Positions 33,800 to 42,478 of a stretch of 42,478 nt of DNA are shown piece after piece. The first letter of the stretch is position 1; every line of letters starts with the position of its first letter. Location: the NCBI GenBank assembly GCA_964402905.1, contig CAYODU010000002.1, positions 1 to 42,478 of the forward strand, in the 5' to 3' direction. The translations under genes and the position numbers were made by a program. The stretch is from JABIDZ01 sp964402905. GTDB lineage: Archaea > Iainarchaeota > Iainarchaeia > Iainarchaeales > JAAZKV01. The notes beneath the pieces are model-generated. The model did not search any database. It had not been told where the DNA came from and saw only the letters and a program-made list of their open reading frames with translations.

Positions 33800-35475
33800 T
33801 TTTTCACCCTTTTATAAGTTGAAAGAATAATTAGTATAGCAACTATTGCAATAAGTATTGCTGTTACCACAATAAATGGGAGTATTTTTTCGCTTTCATT
33901 TCCGCTACTTAAAGGAATACATTCTGCTCGACAACAGTCTCCTTGCGCTGTTTTGTATGATCCGCCATTGCAGACAAATCCACTTTCACAAACAACACCA
34001 CCACAAAAAGCATCAAGGATATTACCGTTTTCATCAACTGCAATATCAGAAACAGAATTGCTTAAGTCAGTTGAGCTATTAAGTTTTATGTCAAACACCT
34101 GTTGTTTTTTTACATCAAGATCATCAACAACTAAAGTTAGATTTTTTTCCTCAACAGAATAATTTTTTGTTATGGATGTGAGAACACTGTTCACAGTGTC
34201 TTCATTTAAAGTGTTTTCATTTTCCAAAAGAATTATTTTTGCATTTATAAGTGCTTTTGTTAATTTTACTTCAAGAACAGAATTTTGTTTATTATAACCC
34301 CACTTTACGTTTACAGGGAGAGCTGTCTTTACATCATATGCATCGGTAAGAGATTTCAAATCAACATCAAAACATTCTCTTTCATATTCCTTTTTGTCTT
34401 TTTTTGTTACAGTACAGAGTCTGTCAAATGATTTTACAGACAAAGAAAATTCTTTGCTTAGGACTTCTCCAGAATCAATTATTGGAATATTGGCATACTC
34501 CTCTTCTTTTTTATTTCCTGCTTCAAATACTTCAATTCCCAAAGAAAAATTGTCAAATGCTATTTCGCTGGAACCATCAGAAAGCCCAGAAATTACAGCT
34601 GTTACTTTGTACTCTTTTTTTTCAATTCCGCTGATAAAAACTTTTCTTATTTTTGCAGTGGGGCCGGAAACAATTAATCTATTCTTGTAAATAGATTCAC
34701 TTTTACCTGATGCATTTTTCAAAACAATATTTATTTCGTAAACTGAAGAAATAATTGGGGCAGTCAATGAAACATCAATTGTTTTTTCTTCTCCGGCAGA
34801 AATTGAGGCAAGCGAAAAATTTTCTTCTGTTGGATTTGCACAAAAAGCAGTTGCCCAATCACAAAAAGAAATACTTAATACTAAATTCTTTTGCTGTACT
34901 TTTGAATCATTTCTTACAACAACTTTTCCACTGAATTCTTCTCCAGAGTTAACTGTAAAACCGGTTTGTCCAGAAACATTTTCTTTTCCAAAAACAGTTT
35001 TTGTTCTGTCAATGATAACTCTTTTATCCTCTGTTCCTTTAACAGAAAAGTTTTCTGAGAGTGGGTTGTAGAGAATATTGCTTGCCCCTATTAATTTTGA
35101 TTTTACTGCCCAAGCATAAATATCAAGGCGATAGTTTCCTGCCTTTTGTGGTGGCAGATTAAAATCAATTCTTTTTGTAGTGTTAGGCAGAGTCCAGATA
35201 TTTGAAATAATTGATTCGCTTACAATATTGCCACTGCTAAATTGTGAAGGGTAACTATAATCGCCTTCTGTTATCTGTAAAACAATTTTTCCATCGAGAA
35301 GTGGGTAGGCTTCAAGATTAGTAAGATAAAGGCTTCCCGTAATACTTTGGTTCGTATCAAACACTTCTTTACTCATGTAAATTTGTCCAAAACCATTCCA
35401 ATTTAATTCGTCTGAAGGCAGGGCAAATGCTGCTCCGAAAAGCAAAATCAAAAACAAAATACAAAATCCTTTCAT
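33796..35475 (-). CDS. Surface protein with C-terminal membrane anchor
   Basis: The 559-residue protein has a signal peptide (MKGFCILFLILLFGAAFALP), several beta-rich domains that look like Ig or CARDB folds, a Cys-rich segment near the end (cysteines in CGGVVCESGFVC and GDCCRAEC) and a C-terminal membrane helix followed by a basic tail (YKRVKK). The helix-plus-basic-tail end also resembles sorting tails cut by archaeosortases, though there is no PGF-type motif. ATG 35475 is preferred to the TTG start at 35484, with GTTGAT just before it. It is the middle gene of the surface operon. Confidence 0.75.
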   Translation of the reverse strand: MKGFCILFLILLFGAAFALPSDELNWNGFGQIYMSKEVFDTNQSITGSLYLTNLEAYPLLDGKIVLQITEGDYSYPSQFSSGNIVSESIISNIWTLPNTTKRIDFNLPPQKAGNYRLDIYAWAVKSKLIGASNILYNPLSENFSVKGTEDKRVIIDRTKTVFGKENVSGQTGFTVNSGEEFSGKVVVRNDSKVQQKNLVLSISFCDWATAFCANPTEENFSLASISAGEEKTIDVSLTAPIISSVYEINIVLKNASGKSESIYKNRLIVSGPTAKIRKVFISGIEKKEYKVTAVISGLSDGSSEIAFDNFSLGIEVFEAGNKKEEEYANIPIIDSGEVLSKEFSLSVKSFDRLCTVTKKDKKEYERECFDVDLKSLTDAYDVKTALPVNVKWGYNKQNSVLEVKLTKALINAKIILLENENTLNEDTVNSVLTSITKNYSVEEKNLTLVVDDLDVKKQQVFDIKLNSSTDLSNSVSDIAVDENGNILDAFCGGVVCESGFVCNGGSYKTAQGDCCRAECIPLSSGNESEKILPFIVVTAILIAIVAILIILSTYKRVKK

Positions 35476-35534
35476 CAAAATCAACTCATAAATATAATTT
35501 TTCTATTATTTAATCCTGCCCGCAAATGCATTTT

Positions 35535-38500
35535 TTACTGCACTCCACTAATCTTTCTGCTCCCCGCGGTTTCCATAGAAACAAAATCTGTTATATCAAC
35601 TGTTCCATAAGTTATGCTTTGTCCGAAAGTTTTTACTAAAGAACTTTCAATTTGTGTGGAATTAAATGGAACATAATCTTCTCCTACAAAAGTTGCTTTA
35701 AGAGAGTCTCCGTCAATCCATGCAAGCACATTTGGGTTATCGGTTCCAATAATTATTTTTGGATTATTAATTGCAGTATAAACTGTTTGTGACAAATAAT
35801 TGAGATCCACAAGGCGTTTTATGCTGTATATAATTCCCTGCTTTGCAGGAATACTTACTGGGACGCTTGTGAGATCATACGAAACGGTTTCAACAGAATT
35901 ATTAAGATGAGTTTCCGGTTGGCTTTGTATAAAGCTTGTGTGTGGGGTAATACTTGTTTCCAAGAGTTCAGAATCCTGATTGCCCAAAATATTCAAGTCA
36001 ACTCTGCTTATTTCTTTTGCAGGGCTAATTGAAATATTTATTTTTCCTTGAATAAATGCAGTTTGTGCTGAAGTAATTTCGCAAGAATCTAGCGCAAGCG
36101 CACTTTCATCCTGAACACAAATTGGTTTGCCCAAAGGATCAAATTCAAAATTCCAACTTGTCTTTTTATGAACAACATTTCCGTCTTTGTAATTAATAAT
36201 AATATTTCCATCAATCGCTGCCCCGTATGGCCCAGTATCCCCAAAGTAATCATTGTTAATGTCAATGAAACGGAATTGCAGAGTATCTATTTTGCCGACT
36301 TCATTTTCAAGGTTAAAGCTTAAACCATAGTACTTTACTGGGTTATTTCCAAAATCATAATTGTTATCCCAGTTCATATCCACAAAATTCACATAATTTC
36401 CATCAACAAGATATGCGCTGTTTTCAATATTAATTTCTTGGTTAACAGTAGATCCCCAAGTCTGTACAATAACATCTACATATGTTGTTACAAAGCCTGA
36501 CCCCGTAACAGTTGCTTTCGGAGTGAACACTACAGTAGTGTAATTTGGTTTATTTGTGTTTAACTCATATCCAAATGCATTAATGTTTACAGAAGGAATC
36601 AAATAATCTCCAATCGCAATGTATTGACAGTGGTTTGTAAAAACTAAATCCATTTCACTTGTATTGCTAATTGTAAAATCAAAATAATCTTTTGAAATTG
36701 CAAAGCACTGATTGGGATTAGACAAGTGCACATGTGCTCTTGCCGCAATAGCAAACTTGTTTCTTGTTTTATCAGCAAACTTTGCCTTGACAATCAAAGG
36801 ATAATAACCTAAAATATCAGTAAAATTTGGAGCACCTTTTGTCGAATCAAATGTAATATTTTTCCCAGTAATAGTGTATTTTCTTTGTGCATTCGCATTT
36901 ATTGTTTTTTCTATTTTACAAGAATCGCCTTCAGAAGTATTGCATAAAAGCCCCACATCAATAGAAATAGTAACTGGTCTGGAACAATGATTTTTTATAG
37001 TAAAATCTTTTTGATTGCCCCAATAAAGATTTATTTCTTCTTCAAAATAAGAATTTTGTGTTGAGCCATCTGAACTGATATCAATGCATGCAAGACTTGG
37101 GTCGTTTGCATTACCTGAGCCAGCATAAATTTTTTGCCTGTTAATCGGAGCATACTCGTTTTCTTCATTATTTGCATTAACAGAAACATAAACACAATCC
37201 TGCATATATTCATAAACGCCGTCTATTTGTTGAACAAAATAATTTTCATCAATGTTTTCGCTTGGAGCTGAAAGACTATACTCTCCCACTTTTACTTGTT
37301 GTGTACTTCTACAGTTCCTATCAACTTCAATTGAAACATCTGATATAATTGGGTTTCCAGAGCCAAACCTATCAGTAACTTCTCCGTCAAATAACTGGTC
37401 AGGGAATCCTGCAAGGAACTCAGCGCTAAGAAAAAGAGTTTTTCCTATTGACTTTGCATCAACAAAACCTACAAATGTATTTTGGTCAAAGTGCGCTACA
37501 ATAACAAGCCAGTTAGTTGAATTAAATTTGTCTGCATAAACTCCCGTATCAAAAGTTGTGCTTACACCACGTGGAGAAATATTTACTAAACTGCTTGAAA
37601 GAATTTTTTCTGTTGTAGTTTTACCGCCGTCAAAGAAAATATTTCCTTTGCTTGCACTATAGTTTGCTGTCAGGCTTGGCTGTCCAGAATAAGAATAAAT
37701 TTTTAAGGAACCATTTGTAAGAGAAGTTTTTGTGTTGTTTCTTAGCTGTATTGAAAGATCATTTTCTTGTTGTGGATAAATAGTGACTTTCTCTATATTG
37801 TTAATATTATTTGATTTTATATTAAATAATCGGTTACCAAGTTTTAAACTGAAAAACATACCACTATGTATTGGCTGGCCTACAAAGAATTCTTCATCCT
37901 GTAAAGGGGTTTCTGAAGCGCCCACAGAATTACTCGAATTTTTTTCTTTTGCCCTGTATTGGAATAACAAACTATCATTATTTTCTGCGTTAGGACTAAC
38001 TTTAATTGATGCTACAAAAGAATAAGTTCCAACAGGTACATTTTCATTGCCCCATATATACCCTGCTTGTCCAAAATAATTTATGTTGTTACAACTAGTA
38101 GGAAAATAATAATTATCGTCGTGGATTCCTGAAATAGAATCATTTGTTGAATTATTGCATTTGAATAAGTTTTGTTCTTTTCGGTAAGGATCTGGATCGT
38201 TTGGAACAGAATTTGTAAATTCTACAGGGCCATTAGCTCGAACCATGCCAAGCAACGTGTTATAACTAATCGGGGCTCTTGTTATAATATCAAACTTTAA
38301 GTTGTACTCTCCATTAATATCTAAAGCTATAACACTTGATTGTGGGGTATAATAACTTTCATTTTTTGAATAAACATCATCAAAATAAACACTTACATTA
38401 GAATCGTTTTCTCTGCAATCAGGATCGCTATCACCACATTGAGCTTCATTGCAAATGTTGTTGCTTCCGCAATCACAATCAGGGTCTCTTGCTCCGCAAG

Positions 38501-40634
38501 ATATAGTGCATTGCCCATCAGCTACACATGATTCGCAATCATTATCATTAGTGGAGTCACATTGTTCTGGGCAAATTTGGTCATTTGATACACAAGGTCC
38601 GCAATCAGGATCAACATCGCATAAATCATTACAGTAACCATCTGCTCTGCAAATACCTTGGGTGTAAAGCTTGATTAGTAATGAGTTTTCTCCAAAAGCC
38701 AATCCGTTTAAATAAATTGTATTTGGAACATAGTTAACTGCTTTACCAGTAACCGCAAGTTGAGAATTCTTCTCGTAACCCTTGCTTGTAAAAAAACCGC
38801 TTGATTGTGAAAGTTTTTCGCTAAAAACCAAATTATTTTCTTCAATAAAAAAAACATTTACATCAGCATTAGTAATTCCTGCGAGTGTTTGTGCATCAAC
38901 TAATTCTATTTTCAAATAAGCGACATCAATATTAATATTAACATCAAAGTTGACTGTTTGATTTACATCGATGTCTTTTGTGTGAGTTATCTCTGAAAAC
39001 GCCCCATCAAAGTAAGCGGATGCAGCATAAGTTCCCATTGGAATTTGTGGGTAATTTGCTACGCCTGTGCTGTTGGTCAGAATTCCATCTTTTTTTAATT
39101 TCCAATTTTTTATTTGAATGCCGTCAATAATTATGTTAAGGTATAAAAATGCGTTTGCTCTTTGAAGCAATTTTCCGTTGCTTGATTTAACTGTTATGGT
39201 TGCCATGCCACTGTTTGAAGAATTAGCTTTTTTCAAAACTATTGTTTCATAGGAATCAGTAAGTTTAAGCAACGCAGGTTTAAATGGGTTGTATAAGTAA
39301 CCTTCTTTTTCCAAAGTAGCAAAAGCATGTGTGCTCATAATAGAAAGCCCTGTTCTTTTGTACAAACCATTTTTGTCAGTAACGTTTGGTGCACCAGTGT
39401 AATAATAAGAAGTATTATCTGGTGTGGTTCCAAAATACACTCCATTGCTATCAGGAATTGCGTCAAACATTTCAACATTGACATTTGATAAAGCGTTTCC
39501 ATCTTCGTCAACAACTTTAAAGAAAACCATTCTCTTGTCTTCCGGTCTTATTTCTGTTAGCTTAATCATAAGTGTTGTCGTCTGTCCCTTTTTGATATTT
39601 ATGAATATGTTTGAGTCAGCGCTAATCGGGTAATAGTTTTCGTCGCTTATAGTTATCGCATAACTTCCTTCTTCAAATATCTTCTCAGCCCAGCCACCAT
39701 TATCTGTTATTGCATAATCATTAATTGGGCCCTTGTGGAAACTCACTCTTATTTTTGAAAGCATTGTGTTTCCATTAGTTCCTGAAGAATAAACCCCAAC
39801 TTTTGCCGTGCCTGTGTTTGGATCACTAATCTTTTGGAGAGTTATATCAAATCTGTCTTTGTTAGTGGGCAAAGTAACTGCAGTTCCAAGAGCCTCATAA
39901 CCTGGAGCATATGCTTCTGTAACAATAAATGCACAGTTGTTTTCGTTTAAAACAAATAATCCATCATTTGAAGCGTCATCAAGATCAGTAACTCTTTTTA
40001 CTTGGCCTGGGATATCTTTGTTGGCACACTTAAATTTTATGTATGACATTCCATAACTATCAACAATTGTATTCATTGTTTCCGAACTAATCAGACCCAC
40101 TGTGTAAGTTGAAGGAAAAATTTCTTCTTCTGATGCCCTTTCAAGTAAAATACTATTTTCTTTATCGCTTAGTTCAATAATTTCATCTTTAATTCGTTTG
40201 TAACCATCTTTGCTTGCAGAAATAACCCCGAAAAAGATTGGGGGATTGCCAAAAAATATTGAGCCGGCTAATTCAAAAAAATTTTGTTTAATTGAATTTG
40301 TTGTAACAAAAGCTTTTCCATCTGCACTCGTTCTTTCGCTGAAAATTTCGTTATTTATGGTTCCCGCAAGCATAACTCCTCCCAGAGAATTTTTTGTTTG
40401 CGAATCATAAACACTGAAAGTAATATTGTAGGGTGAAGTAAATTTCACTAAGTAAAGAGAAAAACCAAAGATAAAAAGAACAATCAATAAAAATAAAACA
40501 AAACTTGGAATTACTTTGTCAATAGGGTCGATTATCTTGTATACATGTGTTTTTGGATCAATTTTGTCTAGTAAACTATACCATTTATCTTCAAAAAGAT
40601 AGTAGAAATTTTTTATTTTCTCAGAAAAACTCAT
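35535..40634 (-). CDS. Giant N-terminally anchored surface protein (1699 residues)
   Basis: A short cytoplasmic head (about 45 residues) precedes one membrane helix (VLFLLIVLFIFGFSLYLV). The rest is extracellular and made of repeated beta-sandwich modules resembling carboxypeptidase-regulatory/SpaA-type Ig domains (for example GMATITVKSSNGKLLQRANAFLYL, with an N..GV.NYPQIP motif). Residues 662-740 are a Cys-rich block of four C-x5-6-C-x3-C-x5-6-C units with DPDC ends. Minus-strand GGTG lies before ATG 40634. It leads the surface operon. It may bind calcium, other cells or host surfaces; function is unknown. Nothing similar is named by me from sequence alone. Confidence 0.8.
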   Translation of the reverse strand: MSFSEKIKNFYYLFEDKWYSLLDKIDPKTHVYKIIDPIDKVIPSFVLFLLIVLFIFGFSLYLVKFTSPYNITFSVYDSQTKNSLGGVMLAGTINNEIFSERTSADGKAFVTTNSIKQNFFELAGSIFFGNPPIFFGVISASKDGYKRIKDEIIELSDKENSILLERASEEEIFPSTYTVGLISSETMNTIVDSYGMSYIKFKCANKDIPGQVKRVTDLDDASNDGLFVLNENNCAFIVTEAYAPGYEALGTAVTLPTNKDRFDITLQKISDPNTGTAKVGVYSSGTNGNTMLSKIRVSFHKGPINDYAITDNGGWAEKIFEEGSYAITISDENYYPISADSNIFINIKKGQTTTLMIKLTEIRPEDKRMVFFKVVDEDGNALSNVNVEMFDAIPDSNGVYFGTTPDNTSYYYTGAPNVTDKNGLYKRTGLSIMSTHAFATLEKEGYLYNPFKPALLKLTDSYETIVLKKANSSNSGMATITVKSSNGKLLQRANAFLYLNIIIDGIQIKNWKLKKDGILTNSTGVANYPQIPMGTYAASAYFDGAFSEITHTKDIDVNQTVNFDVNINIDVAYLKIELVDAQTLAGITNADVNVFFIEENNLVFSEKLSQSSGFFTSKGYEKNSQLAVTGKAVNYVPNTIYLNGLAFGENSLLIKLYTQGICRADGYCNDLCDVDPDCGPCVSNDQICPEQCDSTNDNDCESCVADGQCTISCGARDPDCDCGSNNICNEAQCGDSDPDCRENDSNVSVYFDDVYSKNESYYTPQSSVIALDINGEYNLKFDIITRAPISYNTLLGMVRANGPVEFTNSVPNDPDPYRKEQNLFKCNNSTNDSISGIHDDNYYFPTSCNNINYFGQAGYIWGNENVPVGTYSFVASIKVSPNAENNDSLLFQYRAKEKNSSNSVGASETPLQDEEFFVGQPIHSGMFFSLKLGNRLFNIKSNNINNIEKVTIYPQQENDLSIQLRNNTKTSLTNGSLKIYSYSGQPSLTANYSASKGNIFFDGGKTTTEKILSSSLVNISPRGVSTTFDTGVYADKFNSTNWLVIVAHFDQNTFVGFVDAKSIGKTLFLSAEFLAGFPDQLFDGEVTDRFGSGNPIISDVSIEVDRNCRSTQQVKVGEYSLSAPSENIDENYFVQQIDGVYEYMQDCVYVSVNANNEENEYAPINRQKIYAGSGNANDPSLACIDISSDGSTQNSYFEEEINLYWGNQKDFTIKNHCSRPVTISIDVGLLCNTSEGDSCKIEKTINANAQRKYTITGKNITFDSTKGAPNFTDILGYYPLIVKAKFADKTRNKFAIAARAHVHLSNPNQCFAISKDYFDFTISNTSEMDLVFTNHCQYIAIGDYLIPSVNINAFGYELNTNKPNYTTVVFTPKATVTGSGFVTTYVDVIVQTWGSTVNQEINIENSAYLVDGNYVNFVDMNWDNNYDFGNNPVKYYGLSFNLENEVGKIDTLQFRFIDINNDYFGDTGPYGAAIDGNIIINYKDGNVVHKKTSWNFEFDPLGKPICVQDESALALDSCEITSAQTAFIQGKINISISPAKEISRVDLNILGNQDSELLETSITPHTSFIQSQPETHLNNSVETVSYDLTSVPVSIPAKQGIIYSIKRLVDLNYLSQTVYTAINNPKIIIGTDNPNVLAWIDGDSLKATFVGEDYVPFNSTQIESSLVKTFGQSITYGTVDITDFVSMETAGSRKISGVQ

Positions 40635-40761
40635 TCAAATCAACACCGCTAAAAGAGCCCAATAGAAAAAGAGTTAAGTAATTAATAAAGCTTTTCATTG
40701 CTGTTTTTCTATGGAAATGTGTATTTCAAAAACAGTTTTTTTTATTTTGATTTATTTGCCA

Positions 40762-42478
40762 TTAAATAATATTAATTTTCAGCTGTTTTGCAATTTCTTC
40801 AGAAACCTTTTTTCCCAAAAGAGCCTCTACTTTAGTTAAATTGTTTTTTACTTCGCTTGGTTTAGTTATTTTTGCATTGTACAAGCGCCTAGCTCTTACT
40901 CTTCCAATTCCCTTTAATTCAACAAGTGGCAATAATTCTTCTTTTACTCCGTGTTTTATTCTAAGAGAAATTTTTTTGCTCGGGAGGATATGTCTTTCTT
41001 CATCTATTACTTTGGATAATTCTATTGTAGAGTACGCGAGCCACTCAATTATCCGCGTTTTTCCAAATAGCACGCCTGGGGCTAGGCCAAATTCTTCAAA
41101 TAAAGCCTGTTCTCTTTTTTCATTAATCCATTGCTCTAGCATTAATGCAGAAAAAAACTTTTCTACAGAACCTTGTTCGTAAAGCAATTCTTCCATTGGA
41201 AAAGGCAATTCGTTTGTGCGAGAATTAAATTCTTCAAAAATCAATCCTGATAATTTTTTTGGTAGTGATAGTAAAGGAAGAAATTCAAAACAATTAGTCC
41301 ACGCGTACAAATAACTAATTGCATTAAAATTCTTTTTTTGTTTTAAAGTATCAATTAATTTTTTTGCACTTAACGGATCTAAGAACAAATCACTTACCCT
41401 TTTTCCAATTGGGGTAGCAACAAAGTACTCGCCTTTTTTTTGTACAAAACCCCACTCTTCTAAATCATCAATTATTTCAAGTACTTTATCAAACAATTCC
41501 GAAACACTTCCTATTTGCTTTGCGTAAAGCGTTTTTTCAAAAAAAGTCCACGCGCTTTTAGTATTATAAATATCTTGTGTTGAAATGAGTGCGAGTAAAT
41601 GCATTCTAAGAACTGGAACAATTGATAGCTTTGAAATAACTGCTTCGGTTTCACCATTTACATATCTTTCAGAGAAAAGTTCTTTTTGATTTTCACTATT
41701 TGCAATAATAATACTTTTGCCTTCACTAGAAAATTTTGGGCGACCTGAGCGCCCCGCCATCTGCTTGTATTCTCTTACAGAAATTAATTCCATTCCATAT
41801 TTTTCGAAGCGATAAAGCGATGGAATAACTACTATGTCGGCTGGAACATTAATTCCCGCTGCAAGCGTTGGGGTAGCACAAATAATTTTTATTTTTCCTT
41901 TGCGAAAATTATCTTCCACAACTTTTCTTTGTTCTCCAACTAGCCCCGCATGATGAAAAGCGCTTCCATTCAAAATGCATTCACTAAGAGAAATGCATTG
42001 TTCTGTAGGTTGTTCTAGTGCTCCCAAAACTTTTTCAGAAATCTTTTTTACAAGAACTATGTCTTCGACAAATTTTTTTGTTTTCTCAGAAAGCTTTTTT
42101 GCCATTCCCTCAGCTCTTTTTCTGGAATTCATGAAAACCAATAATTGTTTATTGTTTTCAAGTGAAAATTCAACTAAATTTTCTAGGGACAAATTATCTT
42201 TTGAGGAATCATTGTATTCTATTAATTGGTCAAGCAAAATACCTTCTCTTAGTTTTGTTGGTCGAAAGTCGCTTTCAATGAGTTCTGCACCAAGCCACTC
42301 CGAAAGTTCTTTAGAATTTGGTATTGTAGCACTCAAACCAAGTATTTTCAAATCAGGGCTAGCGTTTCTTAGTTGTGTAATTGCAATTTCTAAAACAGGG
42401 CCTCTATCTGAATCAATTTCATGTAATTCATCTACCACAAGACAACCAATATTTTTTAACCACTCAGCTTTGTGTCTT
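40762..42478 (-). CDS. hel308: Hel308-type DNA helicase (5' partial)
   Basis: The gene runs off the right edge: the bases before the ATG at 42438 continue in frame (KAEWLKNIGCLV), so about 572 residues of the C-terminal part are present. Superfamily-2 motifs are visible: DELH (II), LGLSATIP (III), ATPTLAAGINVPAD (V) and QMAGRSGRP (VI). A winged-helix/ratchet region and a C-terminal helix-hairpin-helix (ELKGIGRVRARRLYNA) follow, as in Hel308. It acts in replication-fork repair. The canonical archaeal motif VI QMAGRAGRP has Ser for Ala. Walker A lies outside the window. Confidence 0.93.
   Translation of the reverse strand, partial: RHKAEWLKNIGCLVVDELHEIDSDRGPVLEIAITQLRNASPDLKILGLSATIPNSKELSEWLGAELIESDFRPTKLREGILLDQLIEYNDSSKDNLSLENLVEFSLENNKQLLVFMNSRKRAEGMAKKLSEKTKKFVEDIVLVKKISEKVLGALEQPTEQCISLSECILNGSAFHHAGLVGEQRKVVEDNFRKGKIKIICATPTLAAGINVPADIVVIPSLYRFEKYGMELISVREYKQMAGRSGRPKFSSEGKSIIIANSENQKELFSERYVNGETEAVISKLSIVPVLRMHLLALISTQDIYNTKSAWTFFEKTLYAKQIGSVSELFDKVLEIIDDLEEWGFVQKKGEYFVATPIGKRVSDLFLDPLSAKKLIDTLKQKKNFNAISYLYAWTNCFEFLPLLSLPKKLSGLIFEEFNSRTNELPFPMEELLYEQGSVEKFFSALMLEQWINEKREQALFEEFGLAPGVLFGKTRIIEWLAYSTIELSKVIDEERHILPSKKISLRIKHGVKEELLPLVELKGIGRVRARRLYNAKITKPSEVKNNLTKVEALLGKKVSEEIAKQLKINII

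Noticed and set aside
1..42478. tRNA, rRNA, CRISPR arrays, insertion sequences and inteins
   Set aside because: No T-loop or acceptor patterns, spaced palindromic repeats, transposase frames or intein motifs were found by eye in the window.

Overview
This window looks like a chromosomal segment from an AT-rich archaeon, most likely a small-genome DPANN-type lineage; that lineage call is inference. The archaeal markers are firm: both PolD subunits (DP1, DP2), Orc1/Cdc6, the Hel308 helicase, CDP-archaeol synthase, ribosomal proteins S15 and S3Ae, Bud32, a NOG1-type GTPase, UPF0147, SepF and archaeal D-aminoacyl-tRNA deacylase. Gene starts are commonly preceded by GGTG/GTGAT Shine-Dalgarno (SD) sequences, and several genes have a TATA box about 26 bases before the ATG, suggesting leaderless transcripts. 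I saw no tRNA, rRNA, CRISPR array, insertion sequence or intein.

Region 1 (1-9.7 kb), metabolism: a pyruvate:ferredoxin oxidoreductase operon (gamma, partial; delta; alpha; beta), a nitroreductase, a histidine phosphatase, D-aminoacyl-tRNA deacylase, a DUF1846 protein, a 50-residue conserved-looking small protein, a fused ADP-forming acyl-CoA synthetase, a tRNA-dihydrouridine synthase and a 39-residue zinc-finger protein. The oxidoreductase and the ADP-forming synthetase together would convert pyruvate to acetate with ATP gain.

Region 2 (9.8-14.6 kb), protein folding: a divergent winged-helix regulator and grpE-dnaK-(106 aa basic protein)-dnaJ, sharing a compact promoter with repeated CTAAGA/TCTTAG sites around a TATA box.

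Region 3 (14.6-22.7 kb), translation and membrane: a lipoprotein, Bud32, S15, a 32-codon microORF, S3Ae, DUF92, CarS, an archaeosortase-like protein, SecD and SecF (opposite strand), and a NOG1-type GTPase. The DUF92-CarS-sortase run suggests a lipid-anchoring module.

Region 4 (22.9-31.1 kb), replication and division: UPF0147, DP1, DP2 (with a frameshift near its C-terminus), a small membrane protein, Orc1/Cdc6, a candidate origin with repeated TTCCA motifs, SepF and a C-terminally anchored membrane protein.

Region 5 (31.1-42.5 kb), cell surface: a leftward three-gene set encoding very large exported proteins (about 1699, 559 and 885 residues), followed by a partial Hel308 helicase at the window edge. 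The most notable items are the DP2 frameshift, the candidate origin, the heat-shock control region, the lipid/sortase cluster and the surface-protein operon.
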